Shown here piece after piece: positions 30,600-38,948 of a stretch of DNA of 64,000 bases. A model generated the notes under the pieces. The model worked only from the letters and a program-made list of their open reading frames with translations, had not been told where the DNA came from and searched no databases. The DNA is taken from the NCBI RefSeq assembly GCF_000024365.1, contig NC_013235.1:1178001-1242000 (forward strand). The letters run 5' to 3'. Each line of letters starts with the position of its first letter. Position 1 is the stretch's first letter. The position numbers were made by a program, and so were the translations under genes. Origin of the DNA: Nakamurella multipartita DSM 44233. GTDB lineage: Bacteria > Actinomycetota > Actinomycetes > Mycobacteriales > Nakamurellaceae.

Positions 30600-31612
30600 C
30601 GGCTCCAGTCGGTGACGGTCTTGACCGCGTTGAGGATGTCCTGCGCCTGCGGGATGTAGGCCTCCTCCAGGGAACGGGCGAACGGCACCGGGACGTGCGG
30701 CGGGCTGACCATCTTGATCGGCGCCTTCAGGTCGCCGAACGCCTCGGAGACCACCTGGGCGCTGATGTCGGTGGCCATGTTGCACCGCGGGCTGGACTCG
30801 TCGACGATGACCAGCCGGCCGGTCTTCTCGACCGATTCCAGGATGGTGTCCAGATCCAGCGGGCTGGTCGTGCGCGGGTCGATGATCTCGGCCTGGATGC
30901 CGGAAGCCTCGAGCTCGGCCGCCGCCTCGACGGCCTTGCTGACCATCCAGCCCATGGCCACGATCGTCACGTCGTCGCCCTCCCGCACCACGTTGGCCTC
31001 ACCGAACGGGATGGTGTAGCTCTCCTCCGGAACCGGCCCGGTGACGTCGTACATCGCCTTGTGCTCCAGGAAGATCACCGGGTCGTTGTCCCGGATCGAT
31101 TGGATCAGCAACCCTTTCACCTCGTACGGGCTGGAGGGCAGGACCACCTTGAGGCCGGGCAGGTGGGTGAAGATCGGGTAGAGCGCCTGCGAGTGCTGGG
31201 CCGCGGCCGACAGCCCGGCGCCGTACATCGCCCGGATGGTCACCGGGGTGACCGCCTTGCCGCCGAACATGTACCGGAACTTGGCCGCCTGGTTCATGAT
31301 CTGGTCCAGGCAGACGCCCATGAAGTCGACGAACATCAGTTCCGCGACCGGCCGCAGCCCGCGGGTGGCGGCGCCGACGGCCGCGCCGATGAAGCCGGAC
31401 TCGGTGATCGGGGTGTCCAGGACGCGGTCCGGGAACTTGGGGTACAGGCCCTTGGTGACGCCGAGAACGCCGCCCCAGGCGTCGTCGTCGCCGTCTCCGG
31501 CGACCCCGCCGGCCACGTCCTCACCCATCACGATGACGCTCGGGTCGCGTTCCATCTCCTGGGCGAGGGCCTCGTTGACCGCCTCGCGGTAGCTGATCGT
31601 GCGTGTTGCCAT
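30596..31612 (-). CDS. acoB: Acetoin dehydrogenase E1 beta subunit
   Basis: A 338-residue transketolase-family beta subunit. Landmarks are ISYREAVNEALAQEM, MGEDVAGGVAGDGDDDAWGG, RVLDTPITESGFIGAAVGAA, MFVDFMGVCLDQIMNQAAK, AQHSQALYPIFTHLPGLKVV and the C-terminal VTIVAMGWMVSKAVEAA with DESSPRCNMATDI. It pairs with AcoA to decarboxylate or cleave acetoin via TPP. ATG 31612 is used, 34 bases after acoA. Confidence 0.92.
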   Translation of the reverse strand: MATRTISYREAVNEALAQEMERDPSVIVMGEDVAGGVAGDGDDDAWGGVLGVTKGLYPKFPDRVLDTPITESGFIGAAVGAATRGLRPVAELMFVDFMGVCLDQIMNQAAKFRYMFGGKAVTPVTIRAMYGAGLSAAAQHSQALYPIFTHLPGLKVVLPSSPYEVKGLLIQSIRDNDPVIFLEHKAMYDVTGPVPEESYTIPFGEANVVREGDDVTIVAMGWMVSKAVEAAAELEASGIQAEIIDPRTTSPLDLDTILESVEKTGRLVIVDESSPRCNMATDISAQVVSEAFGDLKAPIKMVSPPHVPVPFARSLEEAYIPQAQDILNAVKTVTDWSR

Positions 31613-31646
31613 GATCGTTGTCTCCCTTGATCGTTCGCGAGTCGGT

Positions 31647-32654
31647 TCAGTACTTGACGTAGACGTCGGTGAGCAGGTCGGCGGCACCGGGGACGGCGGC
31701 GGCCTTGGCCTCGGCCACCGACTCGTCGATCAGCTGCGCCACTTGCGCGTCGACCTGGTCCAGCTGGGCGTCGGTGAGCCGGCCGGTCTCGGTGACCCGG
31801 GCCCGGAATCGCTTGAGGCAGTCCAGGCTTTCCCGGGCGTGACCGATCTCGTCCTTGGGCCGGTAGGTCTGCTGGTCGCCCTCGAAATGGCCGTAGTAGC
31901 GGGTCAGCTTGACCTCGATCAGGGTCGGGCCGCCACCCTCCCGGGCCCGCCGGATGGCCTCGCCGGCCACCTCGTAGACGGCGAAGAAGTCGAAGCCGTC
32001 GACGATGACGCCGGGCATCCCGTAACCGGCGGCGCGGTCGGCGATGTTGTCCGCGGAGACCGACCACTTGGCCGCGGTCGCCTCGGCGTAGCCGTTGTTC
32101 TCGGCCACGAAGATCGCCGGCAGGTTCCACACCGAGGCCAGGTTCATCGCCTCCGCGGTGGTGCCCTGGTTGGAGGCGCCGTCGCCGAAGAAGGCGATCC
32201 CGACGCCCCCGTCGCCCTTGATCTTGGACGCCAGCGCGGTGCCGCAGATCAGCGGCGGGCCGCCGCCGACGATGCCGTTGGCGCCGAGCATGCCCTTGGA
32301 CAGATCGGCGATGTGCATCGAGCCGCCCTTGCCGCGGCAGGAACCGGTGGTCCGGCCGAAGATCTCGGCCATCATCGGCTTGATGTCCACGCCCTTGGCG
32401 ATGCAGTGGCCGTGCCCGCGGTGGGTGGAGGCGATGGTGTCCCGGTCCTCGTCCAGGTGGGCGCAGATGCCGGCGGCCGAGGCCTCCTCGCCGGCGTACA
32501 GGTGCACGAATCCGGGGATGTCGCCGGTGGCGAACTCGTCGTGCACCCGGTCCTCAAACATCCGGATCGACTTCATCGTCCGGTAGGCCCGTAGCAGGCG
32601 TTCGGGGGTCAGCCCGTCGTCGACGTCCGAGGGACGGTCGAGCATCGCGGTCAT
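31647..32654 (-). CDS. acoA: Acetoin dehydrogenase E1 alpha subunit
   Basis: A 335-residue TPP-dependent alpha subunit. It has the entry motif YRTMKSIRMFEDRVHDEF, RGHGHCIAKGVD, GRTTGSCRGKGGSMH and the TPP/Mg motif GDGASNQGTTAEAMNLASVWNLPAIFVAENN. ATG 32654 has AAGGAG upstream and overlaps the acoX stop (ATGA). Substrate assignment to acetoin rather than pyruvate or branched-chain oxoacids rests on AcoX and the AcoC architecture next to it. Confidence 0.92.
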   Translation of the reverse strand: MTAMLDRPSDVDDGLTPERLLRAYRTMKSIRMFEDRVHDEFATGDIPGFVHLYAGEEASAAGICAHLDEDRDTIASTHRGHGHCIAKGVDIKPMMAEIFGRTTGSCRGKGGSMHIADLSKGMLGANGIVGGGPPLICGTALASKIKGDGGVGIAFFGDGASNQGTTAEAMNLASVWNLPAIFVAENNGYAEATAAKWSVSADNIADRAAGYGMPGVIVDGFDFFAVYEVAGEAIRRAREGGGPTLIEVKLTRYYGHFEGDQQTYRPKDEIGHARESLDCLKRFRARVTETGRLTDAQLDQVDAQVAQLIDESVAEAKAAAVPGAADLLTDVYVKY

Positions 32655-33769
32655 GATGACTCCTTCTCTGGGTTCCGGCCGGGGCCGGGAGTGGACGAGC
32701 GGGAAAGCAGGGTGGAGCGGGCGGTCGAGGCGCTCAGGGCGGTGGGCACGTCGATCACCCGGGGGCCGTCGTGCCGCAGGGTGACGGTGACCGTGTCGTC
32801 GGGACCGAACTCGATCTCGCGTTCGCCGTCGACGGCGACGGTTCCCCTGGGCTCCCGGACCGGATGCGGCCGGTCGGGGAGCAGTTCGCCGACCTCGCGG
32901 ACCCCGACCGGCTGCAGCAGGCCGGGGGCGAGCGGGGCCAGCACGGTGTGCCCGGCGCGGGCCGGGTCGTCGAGCAGGACCGCCGCGCCGTGCCGATCGC
33001 GGCGGTGGGTGGGCATCAGCCGGCCGACGATGGAGGACAGGCCGATGCCGTGCGGTTCGCCGAACGTGCAGTACAGCTCGCGCAGCGAGGTCCCGGTCCA
33101 CAAGGCCCGGGACCCGATGTCGACGGCGGTGCTCACGCAGGCGTCCACCAGGGCGACCTCGTGGTCGACCCGGCCGTCGGCCCGCCGCACCTGGACGTGC
33201 AGCATCTTGCCGCGGGTGGTCGGGGCGGCCGCCGCCCCGACCGCGATCATGCCCAGCGCCATGCCGGCGACGGTGGCCTCGATCATGATCGGGAAGGCGT
33301 TGTTGGTCCCGGTGGACAGGGCCAGCATGGGGGTGTCACCCAGCCCCGGCACCGCAGCCCGCATGGTGCCGTCGCCCCCGAGCAACACGACGGCCGCCGA
33401 GCACTGGTCGGCCATGATCCGGGCGTAGGCCGTGGTGTCGGCCGCGGTGCCGGTGGGGTGGTCCAGTTCCAGGAACTCGACCTTGGGCCAGCGCAGATGG
33501 GCGGTGGAGCGGGCGTTGGCCAGCCGGGTCATCTCCCGCTGCACGCCGGCCGCGATACCGAAGGTGTCGGTGGACAGCAGCACCCGCTCGACCCCGAGAG
33601 TGCCGGCCGAGCGCAGGATCCGCAGCACCATGCTGGCCTTCTCGGTGTTCGGGAACACCGAGGCCTGGGACACGATGCGGCGGATGTCGCGGCCGGACAT
33701 CGGGTTGGGGATGATGCCGATGGCGCTGCCCGGCACCACCGGCAGGTCGTCCCCGCGTTCGAGTATCAC
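32651..33769 (-). CDS. acoX: AcoX, ATP-NAD kinase-like protein of acetoin operon
   Basis: A 372-residue member of the NAD kinase/AcoX family, with IGIIPNPMSGRDIRR near the N-terminus, GGDGTMRAAVPGLGDTPMLALSTGTNNAFP (the GGDG motif plus substrate loop), and a C-terminal beta region (TVAVDGEREIEFG). It is consistently found with acetoin dehydrogenase genes; its exact biochemical role is not established. It is the first gene of the leftward operon. GTG 33769 follows GGAAGGAAGGGG. A palindrome-rich element at 33791-33874 lies just upstream. Confidence 0.85.
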   Translation of the reverse strand: MILERGDDLPVVPGSAIGIIPNPMSGRDIRRIVSQASVFPNTEKASMVLRILRSAGTLGVERVLLSTDTFGIAAGVQREMTRLANARSTAHLRWPKVEFLELDHPTGTAADTTAYARIMADQCSAAVVLLGGDGTMRAAVPGLGDTPMLALSTGTNNAFPIMIEATVAGMALGMIAVGAAAAPTTRGKMLHVQVRRADGRVDHEVALVDACVSTAVDIGSRALWTGTSLRELYCTFGEPHGIGLSSIVGRLMPTHRRDRHGAAVLLDDPARAGHTVLAPLAPGLLQPVGVREVGELLPDRPHPVREPRGTVAVDGEREIEFGPDDTVTVTLRHDGPRVIDVPTALSASTARSTLLSRSSTPGPGRNPEKESS

Positions 33770-33790
33770 TGCCTGCCCACCCCTTCCTTC

Positions 33791-33874
33791 CCGCGCGGAT
33801 CAACTACGCCGGCGCGGCTCAACTCACTCGAAATGTGACTGGTGTGGCGGAAGTCGACGACTTCATCCGCGCGG
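33791..33874 (-). promoter_or_regulatory. Element A: nested palindromes upstream of acoX
   Basis: Outer arms CCGCGCGGAT (33791-33800) and ATCCGCGCGG (33865-33874) enclose a perfect 15-base palindrome GAAGTCGACGACTTC (33850-33864) and the sequence AAATGTGACTGGTG. About 38 bases (33827-33864) closely resemble element B near 34836-34874. It ends 22 bases before the acoX start, so it is a probable operator/promoter. Confidence 0.6.
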
Positions 33875-33888
33875 ACGCGGGCTGCGGC

Positions 33889-34695
33889 CTACCGGTAGAC
33901 CATGCCGCCGTCGATGAGCACCGACTGACCGGTCATGTAGTCCGAGTCCGGCCCGGCCAAGTACGAGACAAAATTGGCCACGTCGTCGGCGGTCTGCGAC
34001 CGACCCAGGGCAATCGTGTCCGAGAACTGTTGGAAGGTGGCGCCTTTCTCGGCACCGGTGAGATCGGCGAAGCGCTGGTCGATCTCGACCCACATGTCGG
34101 TGCCGACCACGCCGGGGCAGTAGGAATTGACCGTGATGCCGAACGGGGCGTACTCCTTGGCCGCGGCCTGGGTCAGCCCGCGAACGGCGAACTTGGTGGC
34201 GCAGTAGACGCCGAGCATGGCGAATCCGTCGTGGCCGGCGATGGACGCGGCGTTGATGATCTTCCCGTTGTTCTTCACCCCCTTGCCGCCGGTAGTGGCG
34301 CCGCGCTGCTTGAACTTGGCCGCCGCGGCCTGGATGCCCCACAGCACACCCTCGACGTTGACCGCGAGGATCTGGCTGACCTCTTCGGGGGTGACGTCGT
34401 CGATCGGGTTGACTTGGGCGATGCCGGCGTTGTTGATCATGATGTCGAAACCGCCGAGGGCGGATTCGGCGTGGTTGACGGCCGCGTAGACCTGCGAGCG
34501 ATCGGTCACGTCGGCGGCGAAGACGGTGGCCTTGCGGCCCAGTGCACTGACCTCGTCGGCGACGTCCTGCATCGTCGAACGCTCGCGGTCGACGATGGCG
34601 ATGTCGGCACCGTCCTTGGCCAGGCGCAGCGCGATGCCGCGGCCGATCCCTCGGGCCGCGCCGGTGATCAGGGCAACCTTGCCTTCGATGCTCAT
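33889..34695 (-). CDS. Acetoin/diacetyl reductase (butanediol dehydrogenase-type SDR)
   Basis: A 268-residue SDR with [36 protein letters not shown], catalytic [10 protein letters not shown] and [12 protein letters not shown], and the characteristic [17 protein letters not shown]...[37 protein letters not shown] of meso-2,3-butanediol dehydrogenase/(S)-acetoin-forming diacetyl reductases (BudC/ButA type). It has an unusually long insert before the catalytic Ser ([17 protein letters not shown]). It lies between the butanediol dehydrogenase and aco genes, so it interconverts diacetyl, acetoin and 2,3-butanediol. The ribosome site is AAAGGA. Confidence 0.88.
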   Translation of the reverse strand: MSIEGKVALITGAARGIGRGIALRLAKDGADIAIVDRERSTMQDVADEVSALGRKATVFAADVTDRSQVYAAVNHAESALGGFDIMINNAGIAQVNPIDDVTPEEVSQILAVNVEGVLWGIQAAAAKFKQRGATTGGKGVKNNGKIINAASIAGHDGFAMLGVYCATKFAVRGLTQAAAKEYAPFGITVNSYCPGVVGTDMWVEIDQRFADLTGAEKGATFQQFSDTIALGRSQTADDVANFVSYLAGPDSDYMTGQSVLIDGGMVYR

Positions 34696-34820
34696 GCGGT
34701 GATGGTCCTTTCGACGGGTGGAACCGGGCCCGGGAGCGGGCCGGTCGGGTCGGTCGATGCTGTGCGGGATGCCCGCGAGCGGGCGTCCGCTCCGGGTCTC
34801 GGGTGGCGCTGGATTCCCCT

Positions 34821-34900
34821 GCGCGGATCAACTCGCCGGAAATGTGACTGATGGGACGGGAGTCAACGACTTCGGGCGCGCCGGGGAAGTTGATCCGCGC
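34821..34900 (-). promoter_or_regulatory. Element B: long-range inverted repeat between bdh and acetoin reductase
   Basis: A perfect 13-base inverted repeat, GCGCGGATCAACT (34821-34833) with AGTTGATCCGCGC (34888-34900), encloses GGAAATGTGACTGATGGGACGG and GAGTCAACGACTTC. Its interior aligns with element A. The shared interior and different flanks suggest a common regulator-binding unit. Confidence 0.6.
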
Positions 34901-34946
34901 GGGCAGGGGGCGCGGGGGAGGGGCGGGGGGAGGGGCGGCGGGGGGG
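34901..34946 (+). other. G-run tract after butanediol dehydrogenase
   Basis: On the plus strand about eight runs of 3-7 G occur within 46 bases, immediately after the leftward bdh stop. It could form a G-quadruplex on that strand. The bdh transcript would be C-rich here. Confidence 0.6.
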
Positions 34947-36002
34947 TCAGGGGTGGACGAGGATCTTGACGTTCTCGGCCTTGTGGTCGATCAGCTCGCG
35001 GAAACCGCCCTCGACGATGTCGTCCACCGCGATCTTGCCGGTGATGAACTGGGCGGCATCGACTTTGCCGTCCTGCAGCAGCTTGATGGTGGGTTCGTGG
35101 TCGTTGCAGTAGGCCAGCGACCCGATGATCGACACCTCGTTGAAGACCAGGTCGTTCATCGCGACGGTGGCCTCGTGGCCCCAGATGGCCACGTTGACGA
35201 CGGTGCCGCCGCCCTTGGTCGCCCTGATCGCCTGCGCGGTGGCCCCGTTGAAGCCGGCGCATTCGAACGAGACGTCGGTGCCCACACCGCCGGTGAGATC
35301 CTTGATCGCGGCGACGATGTCGGTGTCCGTCGGGTCCAGCACGGTGCTCGCGCCGGCCGCCGCGGCCTTGACCTTGCGGACCTCGGCCGGCTCCACCACG
35401 ATCACGTTCTCGATGCCCTGCGCCTTGAGCGCCGCCACCGTGACCAGGCCGATGGGCCCGGACCCGTAGACGGTGGCGCTGTCACCCGGGCGGGCCTTGG
35501 ACAGCCGGACCGCGTGATAGGCCACGGCCAGGGGCTCGATCAGCGCGCCGATGTCGGTGGGCAGGTCGCCGATCGGGAAGGTGCGCTTGGCGTCGGCGAC
35601 GACGAATTCGGAGAAGCCGCCGCCCCCACCGGACAGACCGATGAAACCCAGGGTGTCGCAGACGTTGTAGATGCCGGCCCGGCAGCGGGCGCAGGTGCCG
35701 CAGGTGATGTAGGGCTCGACCACCACCCGCTCGCCGACCGAGACGTTGGTGACGCCGTCGCCGACATCGGCGACGATCCCGGCGAACTCGTGCCCCAGGC
35801 AGACCGGCACGGTTTCCCCGGTCAGCGGGTGCGGCGATCCGGCCGGCGGCGCGAAGATGGGACCGTCCAGGTACTCGTGCAGGTCGGTGCCGCAGATCCC
35901 GCACCACTCGATCTTGACCTTGACCGTCCCCGGGCGGACGGTCGGCTCGGGGATCTCCTCGATCCGGATGTCCTTGTTCCCGTAGTACATGGCTGCCTTC
36001 AT
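34947..36002 (-). CDS. 2,3-butanediol dehydrogenase, zinc MDR family
   Basis: A 351-residue zinc alcohol dehydrogenase. The catalytic zinc region is IEWCGICGTDLHEYLDGP with GHEFAG. The structural zinc cysteines are in CGTCARCRAGIYNVC, and the Rossmann motif is VYGSGPIGLVTVAA. PIFAPPAGSPHPLTGETVPVCLGHE is typical of (R,R)-butanediol dehydrogenases. ATG 36002 has GGAAGGA upstream. It is the first catabolic gene after the regulator region and oxidises butanediol to acetoin for AcoABC. Confidence 0.9.
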   Translation of the reverse strand: MKAAMYYGNKDIRIEEIPEPTVRPGTVKVKIEWCGICGTDLHEYLDGPIFAPPAGSPHPLTGETVPVCLGHEFAGIVADVGDGVTNVSVGERVVVEPYITCGTCARCRAGIYNVCDTLGFIGLSGGGGGFSEFVVADAKRTFPIGDLPTDIGALIEPLAVAYHAVRLSKARPGDSATVYGSGPIGLVTVAALKAQGIENVIVVEPAEVRKVKAAAAGASTVLDPTDTDIVAAIKDLTGGVGTDVSFECAGFNGATAQAIRATKGGGTVVNVAIWGHEATVAMNDLVFNEVSIIGSLAYCNDHEPTIKLLQDGKVDAAQFITGKIAVDDIVEGGFRELIDHKAENVKILVHP

Positions 36003-36130
36003 GCGTGGGCGTCCTTCCTGGGGCGGATTGACCGGAGCGAGCGCGATGCTCGCCATCGCGGCGGACGGTTCGGGCCATGCTGTGGCCCCCGTCACGGTGT
36101 GCAGGAAGGCTAGGACGGTGAGGGTGGCAG

Positions 36131-36142
36131 CGGGGTTGCAGC
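36131..36142 (-). promoter_or_regulatory. GCTGCAACCCCG motif upstream of butanediol dehydrogenase
   Basis: The minus strand reads GCTGCAACCCCG, identical over 12 bases to 38411-38422 near the regulator gene. It sits about 130 bases before the dehydrogenase start. Candidate regulator-binding site. Confidence 0.4.
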
Positions 36143-36168
36143 GGGCCGGCCGGCCCGGCGGACCGGGG

Positions 36169-36471
36169 CTAGAGCAACCCGCGGGTGAACCATTCGGTCT
36201 CGAATTCCACCAGCCGATCCCACTCGTCCAGGATCGGTCGGTAGGCCTCCAACCAGGCCTGATAGGCCGGTCCCTGGGTCGCCCGGTCGTAGCTGGTCCG
36301 ATCGGGCCACCGCGCGATGGCCAGGACGGCGGCCGCGTCCTGCAGCTGCTCCAGGTCCAGTTCCACGGCCGGATCCAACGTTCGGTAGTGCGGTGCGATG
36401 CGGGCGCGCAGCAGGTCTCGCACCGCCTCGGCCGGCACGCCCGGCCGGAGCCGCCAGCGCCGATAGGTCAC
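36169..36471 (-). CDS. Small dimeric alpha/beta-barrel-like protein
   Basis: About 100 residues. VTYRRWRLRPGVPAEAVRDLLRARIAPHYRTLD, a central LAIARWPDRTSYDRATQGPAYQAWLEAYRPIL, and a C-terminal helix resemble antibiotic-biosynthesis-monooxygenase/EthD-like ferredoxin folds. The GTG start at 36471 is uncertain (no clear ribosome site). It lies 20 bases after the GAF regulator gene on the same strand, so the two are probably cotranscribed. Function is unknown. Confidence 0.6.
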   Translation of the reverse strand: MTYRRWRLRPGVPAEAVRDLLRARIAPHYRTLDPAVELDLEQLQDAAAVLAIARWPDRTSYDRATQGPAYQAWLEAYRPILDEWDRLVEFETEWFTRGLL

Positions 36472-36491
36472 ATCACGCGGCCCCGACCCGG

Positions 36492-38162
36492 TCACCGGCC
36501 GGGTGCCGTCCGCACTCCGGTGGCGCGGGCGCCGACCGGCTGAGGAGGAACCGAGCGCCGGCCGGCCATCGCGGGCACGCCGAACTCCCGGTCGATCCGG
36601 CGCAACCGGGCGGCAAGGTAAGCCCGGGCGGAATCGGCGGCCGGCAGGCGGGACAGCAGCAGCCGGATGGCCTGCGGGTCCATCGCGCCGACCTCGGACT
36701 CGACCCACCGGCGCAGGTGCGCGACGCCGGGAGCGGACAGCACGGCGTGCCGAACGCCCTCGTGCAGTTCGTCGCGGAGCAGTTCGATCGGCAGCACGCT
36801 GGACCGGGGGAGCAGCGGCCCGCCGTAGGCGTCCAGTGCGGCACCGAGCTTGCCGGCCCGGACCAGCCGGGTGACTTGCAGGAAGTCGGCCGTGAGCACC
36901 AGGTCGGGTTCGAAGCAGTAGGGGTTGGACCGGATGCAGCCATCGAGAATGGCCCGGATGCGGTGCATCTCGGCTCGTACCGTGGTCCGGATCCCGTCGT
37001 CGCCGTAGATCTCGCTGGCCAGCTCGTCGGCGGTCAGCCCGTGGGGGCTGGTCGCCAGCAGGGTCAGGATCTCGGCCCGGCGTTGGGACAGGCCCACCTC
37101 GCGGCCGTTGACCACGGCGCGAGCCTCGCCGGCCCCGAGGAAGCGCAGCTCCAACGTCGGCCGGGCCGCTCGGGTGCGCGCCGGGGGCAATTCGACGATG
37201 AGGTACTCGCCCTGCGGCTGGGCCGGTAGTTCGGAGCCGTCGGGCAGGGTGAGCCGGCCGGTCCGGTGGGCCTGGTCGATCAGGCTCGGGGTCAGCGTCG
37301 GCAGCTCGCCGAGCACGGGCCGGCCGCCCGGACTGAGCAGGGCGATGCCGTCGACCGCGCGGTGCTGCTGACGGACCAGGTCGCGGGCCCGTTCGTCGGC
37401 CTCCCGACGGGCGCCGCGGAGCATCTCGTGCACCAGGGCGGCGCCGCAGCGGACCAGGGCGAGTGCATCGGGATGGGCGTTGCGATAGGGCCCGGACACG
37501 TCCAGCACGCCGAGCAGGGCCCGCGTCTCCGGGTCGTACACCGGCGCGGCGCTGCAGACCCAGTTGTGGTGGCTGCGGACCAGGTGCTCGGCCGAGAACA
37601 CCTGGTTGGCCCGGCCCTCGACCACGGCGTTGCCGATGGCGTTGGTACCGACGGCATCTTCGGACCAGCGAGCGCCCTCGACGAATTCCAGACTCTCGGC
37701 CAACCGGATCACATCCGGCGAACCGACCCGCCACAGCACCTCGCCGGCCGCCGAGGCGATCACCAGGATGTGTGTACCGACCACCGAGTCGTCGCCGAGC
37801 AGCCCGGCCAGCGCCGGGACGAATGGGGCCAACGGATGCTCGGCCCGCAATCGGCGGATCTCCCGGATCTCGTGCAGGCGCGGTGGGCGCTGGCTGTCCG
37901 GATCGACGCCCGCGGCCAGGGCCCGGCCCCAAGAACTCTGGATCCGGTCGGAGACGAAGGCATCCATGTCCCCGGACAGCACCTTCTCGTAGGCCGCCCG
38001 CAACGCCCGGGCCCGATCGTCCGGATCCAGGAAGGCGGCGCGGGCCCGCGGGCGCAACTCATGGTCGTGCGCATCCGCGCCCAGGAACTGCCCGAGCAGA
38101 TCCACGGGTCCGCTGTCGGGTCCGCCGTCCGGCCCGCGGGGAGGTGCTGAGCGCTCAGTCAT
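36492..38162 (-). CDS. GAF-domain transcriptional regulator of acetoin catabolism (AcoR-like N-terminus, no AAA+)
   Basis: A 556-residue regulator. The N-terminal part (SDRIQSSWGRALAAGVD...LHEIREIRRLRAEHPL) is the helical region of AcoR-type activators, followed by a GAF domain (ILVIASAAGEVLWRVGSPD, GARWSEDAVGTNAIGNAV, SAAPVYDPETRALLGVLDVSG). Instead of a sigma-54 AAA+ domain and Fis HTH, it ends in a winged-helix/SARP-like region (EVGLSQRRAEILTLLATSPHGLTADELASEIYGDDG, then VRAEMHRIRAIL) and a helical tail. ATG 38162 with GAGGA is preferred over one 15 codons upstream. It lies next to the bdh-aco genes and is their likely activator. Confidence 0.82.
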   Translation of the reverse strand: MTERSAPPRGPDGGPDSGPVDLLGQFLGADAHDHELRPRARAAFLDPDDRARALRAAYEKVLSGDMDAFVSDRIQSSWGRALAAGVDPDSQRPPRLHEIREIRRLRAEHPLAPFVPALAGLLGDDSVVGTHILVIASAAGEVLWRVGSPDVIRLAESLEFVEGARWSEDAVGTNAIGNAVVEGRANQVFSAEHLVRSHHNWVCSAAPVYDPETRALLGVLDVSGPYRNAHPDALALVRCGAALVHEMLRGARREADERARDLVRQQHRAVDGIALLSPGGRPVLGELPTLTPSLIDQAHRTGRLTLPDGSELPAQPQGEYLIVELPPARTRAARPTLELRFLGAGEARAVVNGREVGLSQRRAEILTLLATSPHGLTADELASEIYGDDGIRTTVRAEMHRIRAILDGCIRSNPYCFEPDLVLTADFLQVTRLVRAGKLGAALDAYGGPLLPRSSVLPIELLRDELHEGVRHAVLSAPGVAHLRRWVESEVGAMDPQAIRLLLSRLPAADSARAYLAARLRRIDREFGVPAMAGRRSVPPQPVGARATGVRTAPGR

Positions 38163-38423
38163 GGCCGTCCTCACATCGGTGTCGGTCTCGCGGCACGCCG
38201 TGCGCACGAACCGCCCATCAGGGGACGAACAGGTTCACACGCCGCGTTGCGCACCTCCATGGTGTCCGCGCGCCGGACCGCTGACAAGGGGGCTGCGGCT
38301 GCGATGCCTGCAACCCGGATTGCCCAGTGATGAGAGTGGTTGTCGGTCAATCGATATGAGGGGTCAGGCCGAGGCTCGCAGGATCGGCGAAGGGGCCCGG
38401 TTGCAACCCTGCTGCAACCCCGG
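38163..38423. other. Promoter region of GAF regulator
   Basis: 261 bases without a gene. It holds three TGCAACCC-type words: 38308-38318 (CTGCAACCCGG), 38401-38411, and 38411-38422. No other structure stands out. Confidence 0.5.
38411..38422 (+). repeat. GCTGCAACCCCG motif near regulator
   Basis: A 12-base identity with the minus strand at 36131-36142, and adjacent to the related TTGCAACCCTG at 38401. Confidence 0.4.
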
Positions 38424-38948
38424 CTAGCGGGTCACCGGGCCGTCCCAGTCCCACTGCGGCACGGCCAGCCCGGGCGGCACCTGGTCGCGGTCCTCGTGGG
38501 TCAGCACCCGGTCCACCGCCCACGTCATGTACTCGCGCATCGCCGTCCGGAACGCCGGGTCGTCGGGCAGATCGGCGTCGTCCATGGCCTGCACGAAGCA
38601 CGCCACGAACCGTCGGCCCAGGTCGGACATGTCACCGTTGCCGGCATGCATCCGCAGCACCCCCGACTCGGTGCCGCACCGATCGGAATAGGTGCTCGGC
38701 CCGCCCAGCACCTGCGCCCAGTAGGCGGCCAGGCGCGCAACGTGCTCGGGGTGCTGGCCGGGATGGGAGAACGGGTGGTTGAGCTCCGGGTCCTGCAGGC
38801 ACCGCTGGTGGTGCGCCTGGGCCAGGGCCAGCAAGGCCGGGTCGCCACCGGCGAATTCGTACAACGAGGCTCGCATGCGGCAATCCTGCGCCTCGGCCGT
38901 CGTCAGCGCGAGAGGCCCGAGCCGGTCTGATCGGGTTGGTCCGGTCAT
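38424..38948 (-). CDS. Group II-type truncated haemoglobin
   Basis: 174 residues from ATG 38948, or 150 from the internal ATG 38876 (MRASLYEFAGGD). The globin pattern RASLYEFAGGDPALLALAQAHHQRCLQDPELNHPF, HPEHVARLAAYWAQVLGGPSTYSD and LRMHAG (probable proximal His) fits truncated globins. These bind O2 or NO and are oxidoreductase-like. The longer start is favoured because ATG 38948 overlaps the upstream gene's stop (ATGA). Confidence 0.8.
   Translation of the reverse strand: MTGPTRSDRLGPLALTTAEAQDCRMRASLYEFAGGDPALLALAQAHHQRCLQDPELNHPFSHPGQHPEHVARLAAYWAQVLGGPSTYSDRCGTESGVLRMHAGNGDMSDLGRRFVACFVQAMDDADLPDDPAFRTAMREYMTWAVDRVLTHEDRDQVPPGLAVPQWDWDGPVTR

Noticed and set aside
38163-38423. Sigma-54 promoter (GG-N10-GC) for the acetoin regulon
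   Set aside because: The regulator lacks the AAA+ domain needed for sigma-54 activation and actinobacteria generally lack RpoN; GG/GC matches are trivial at this GC content.
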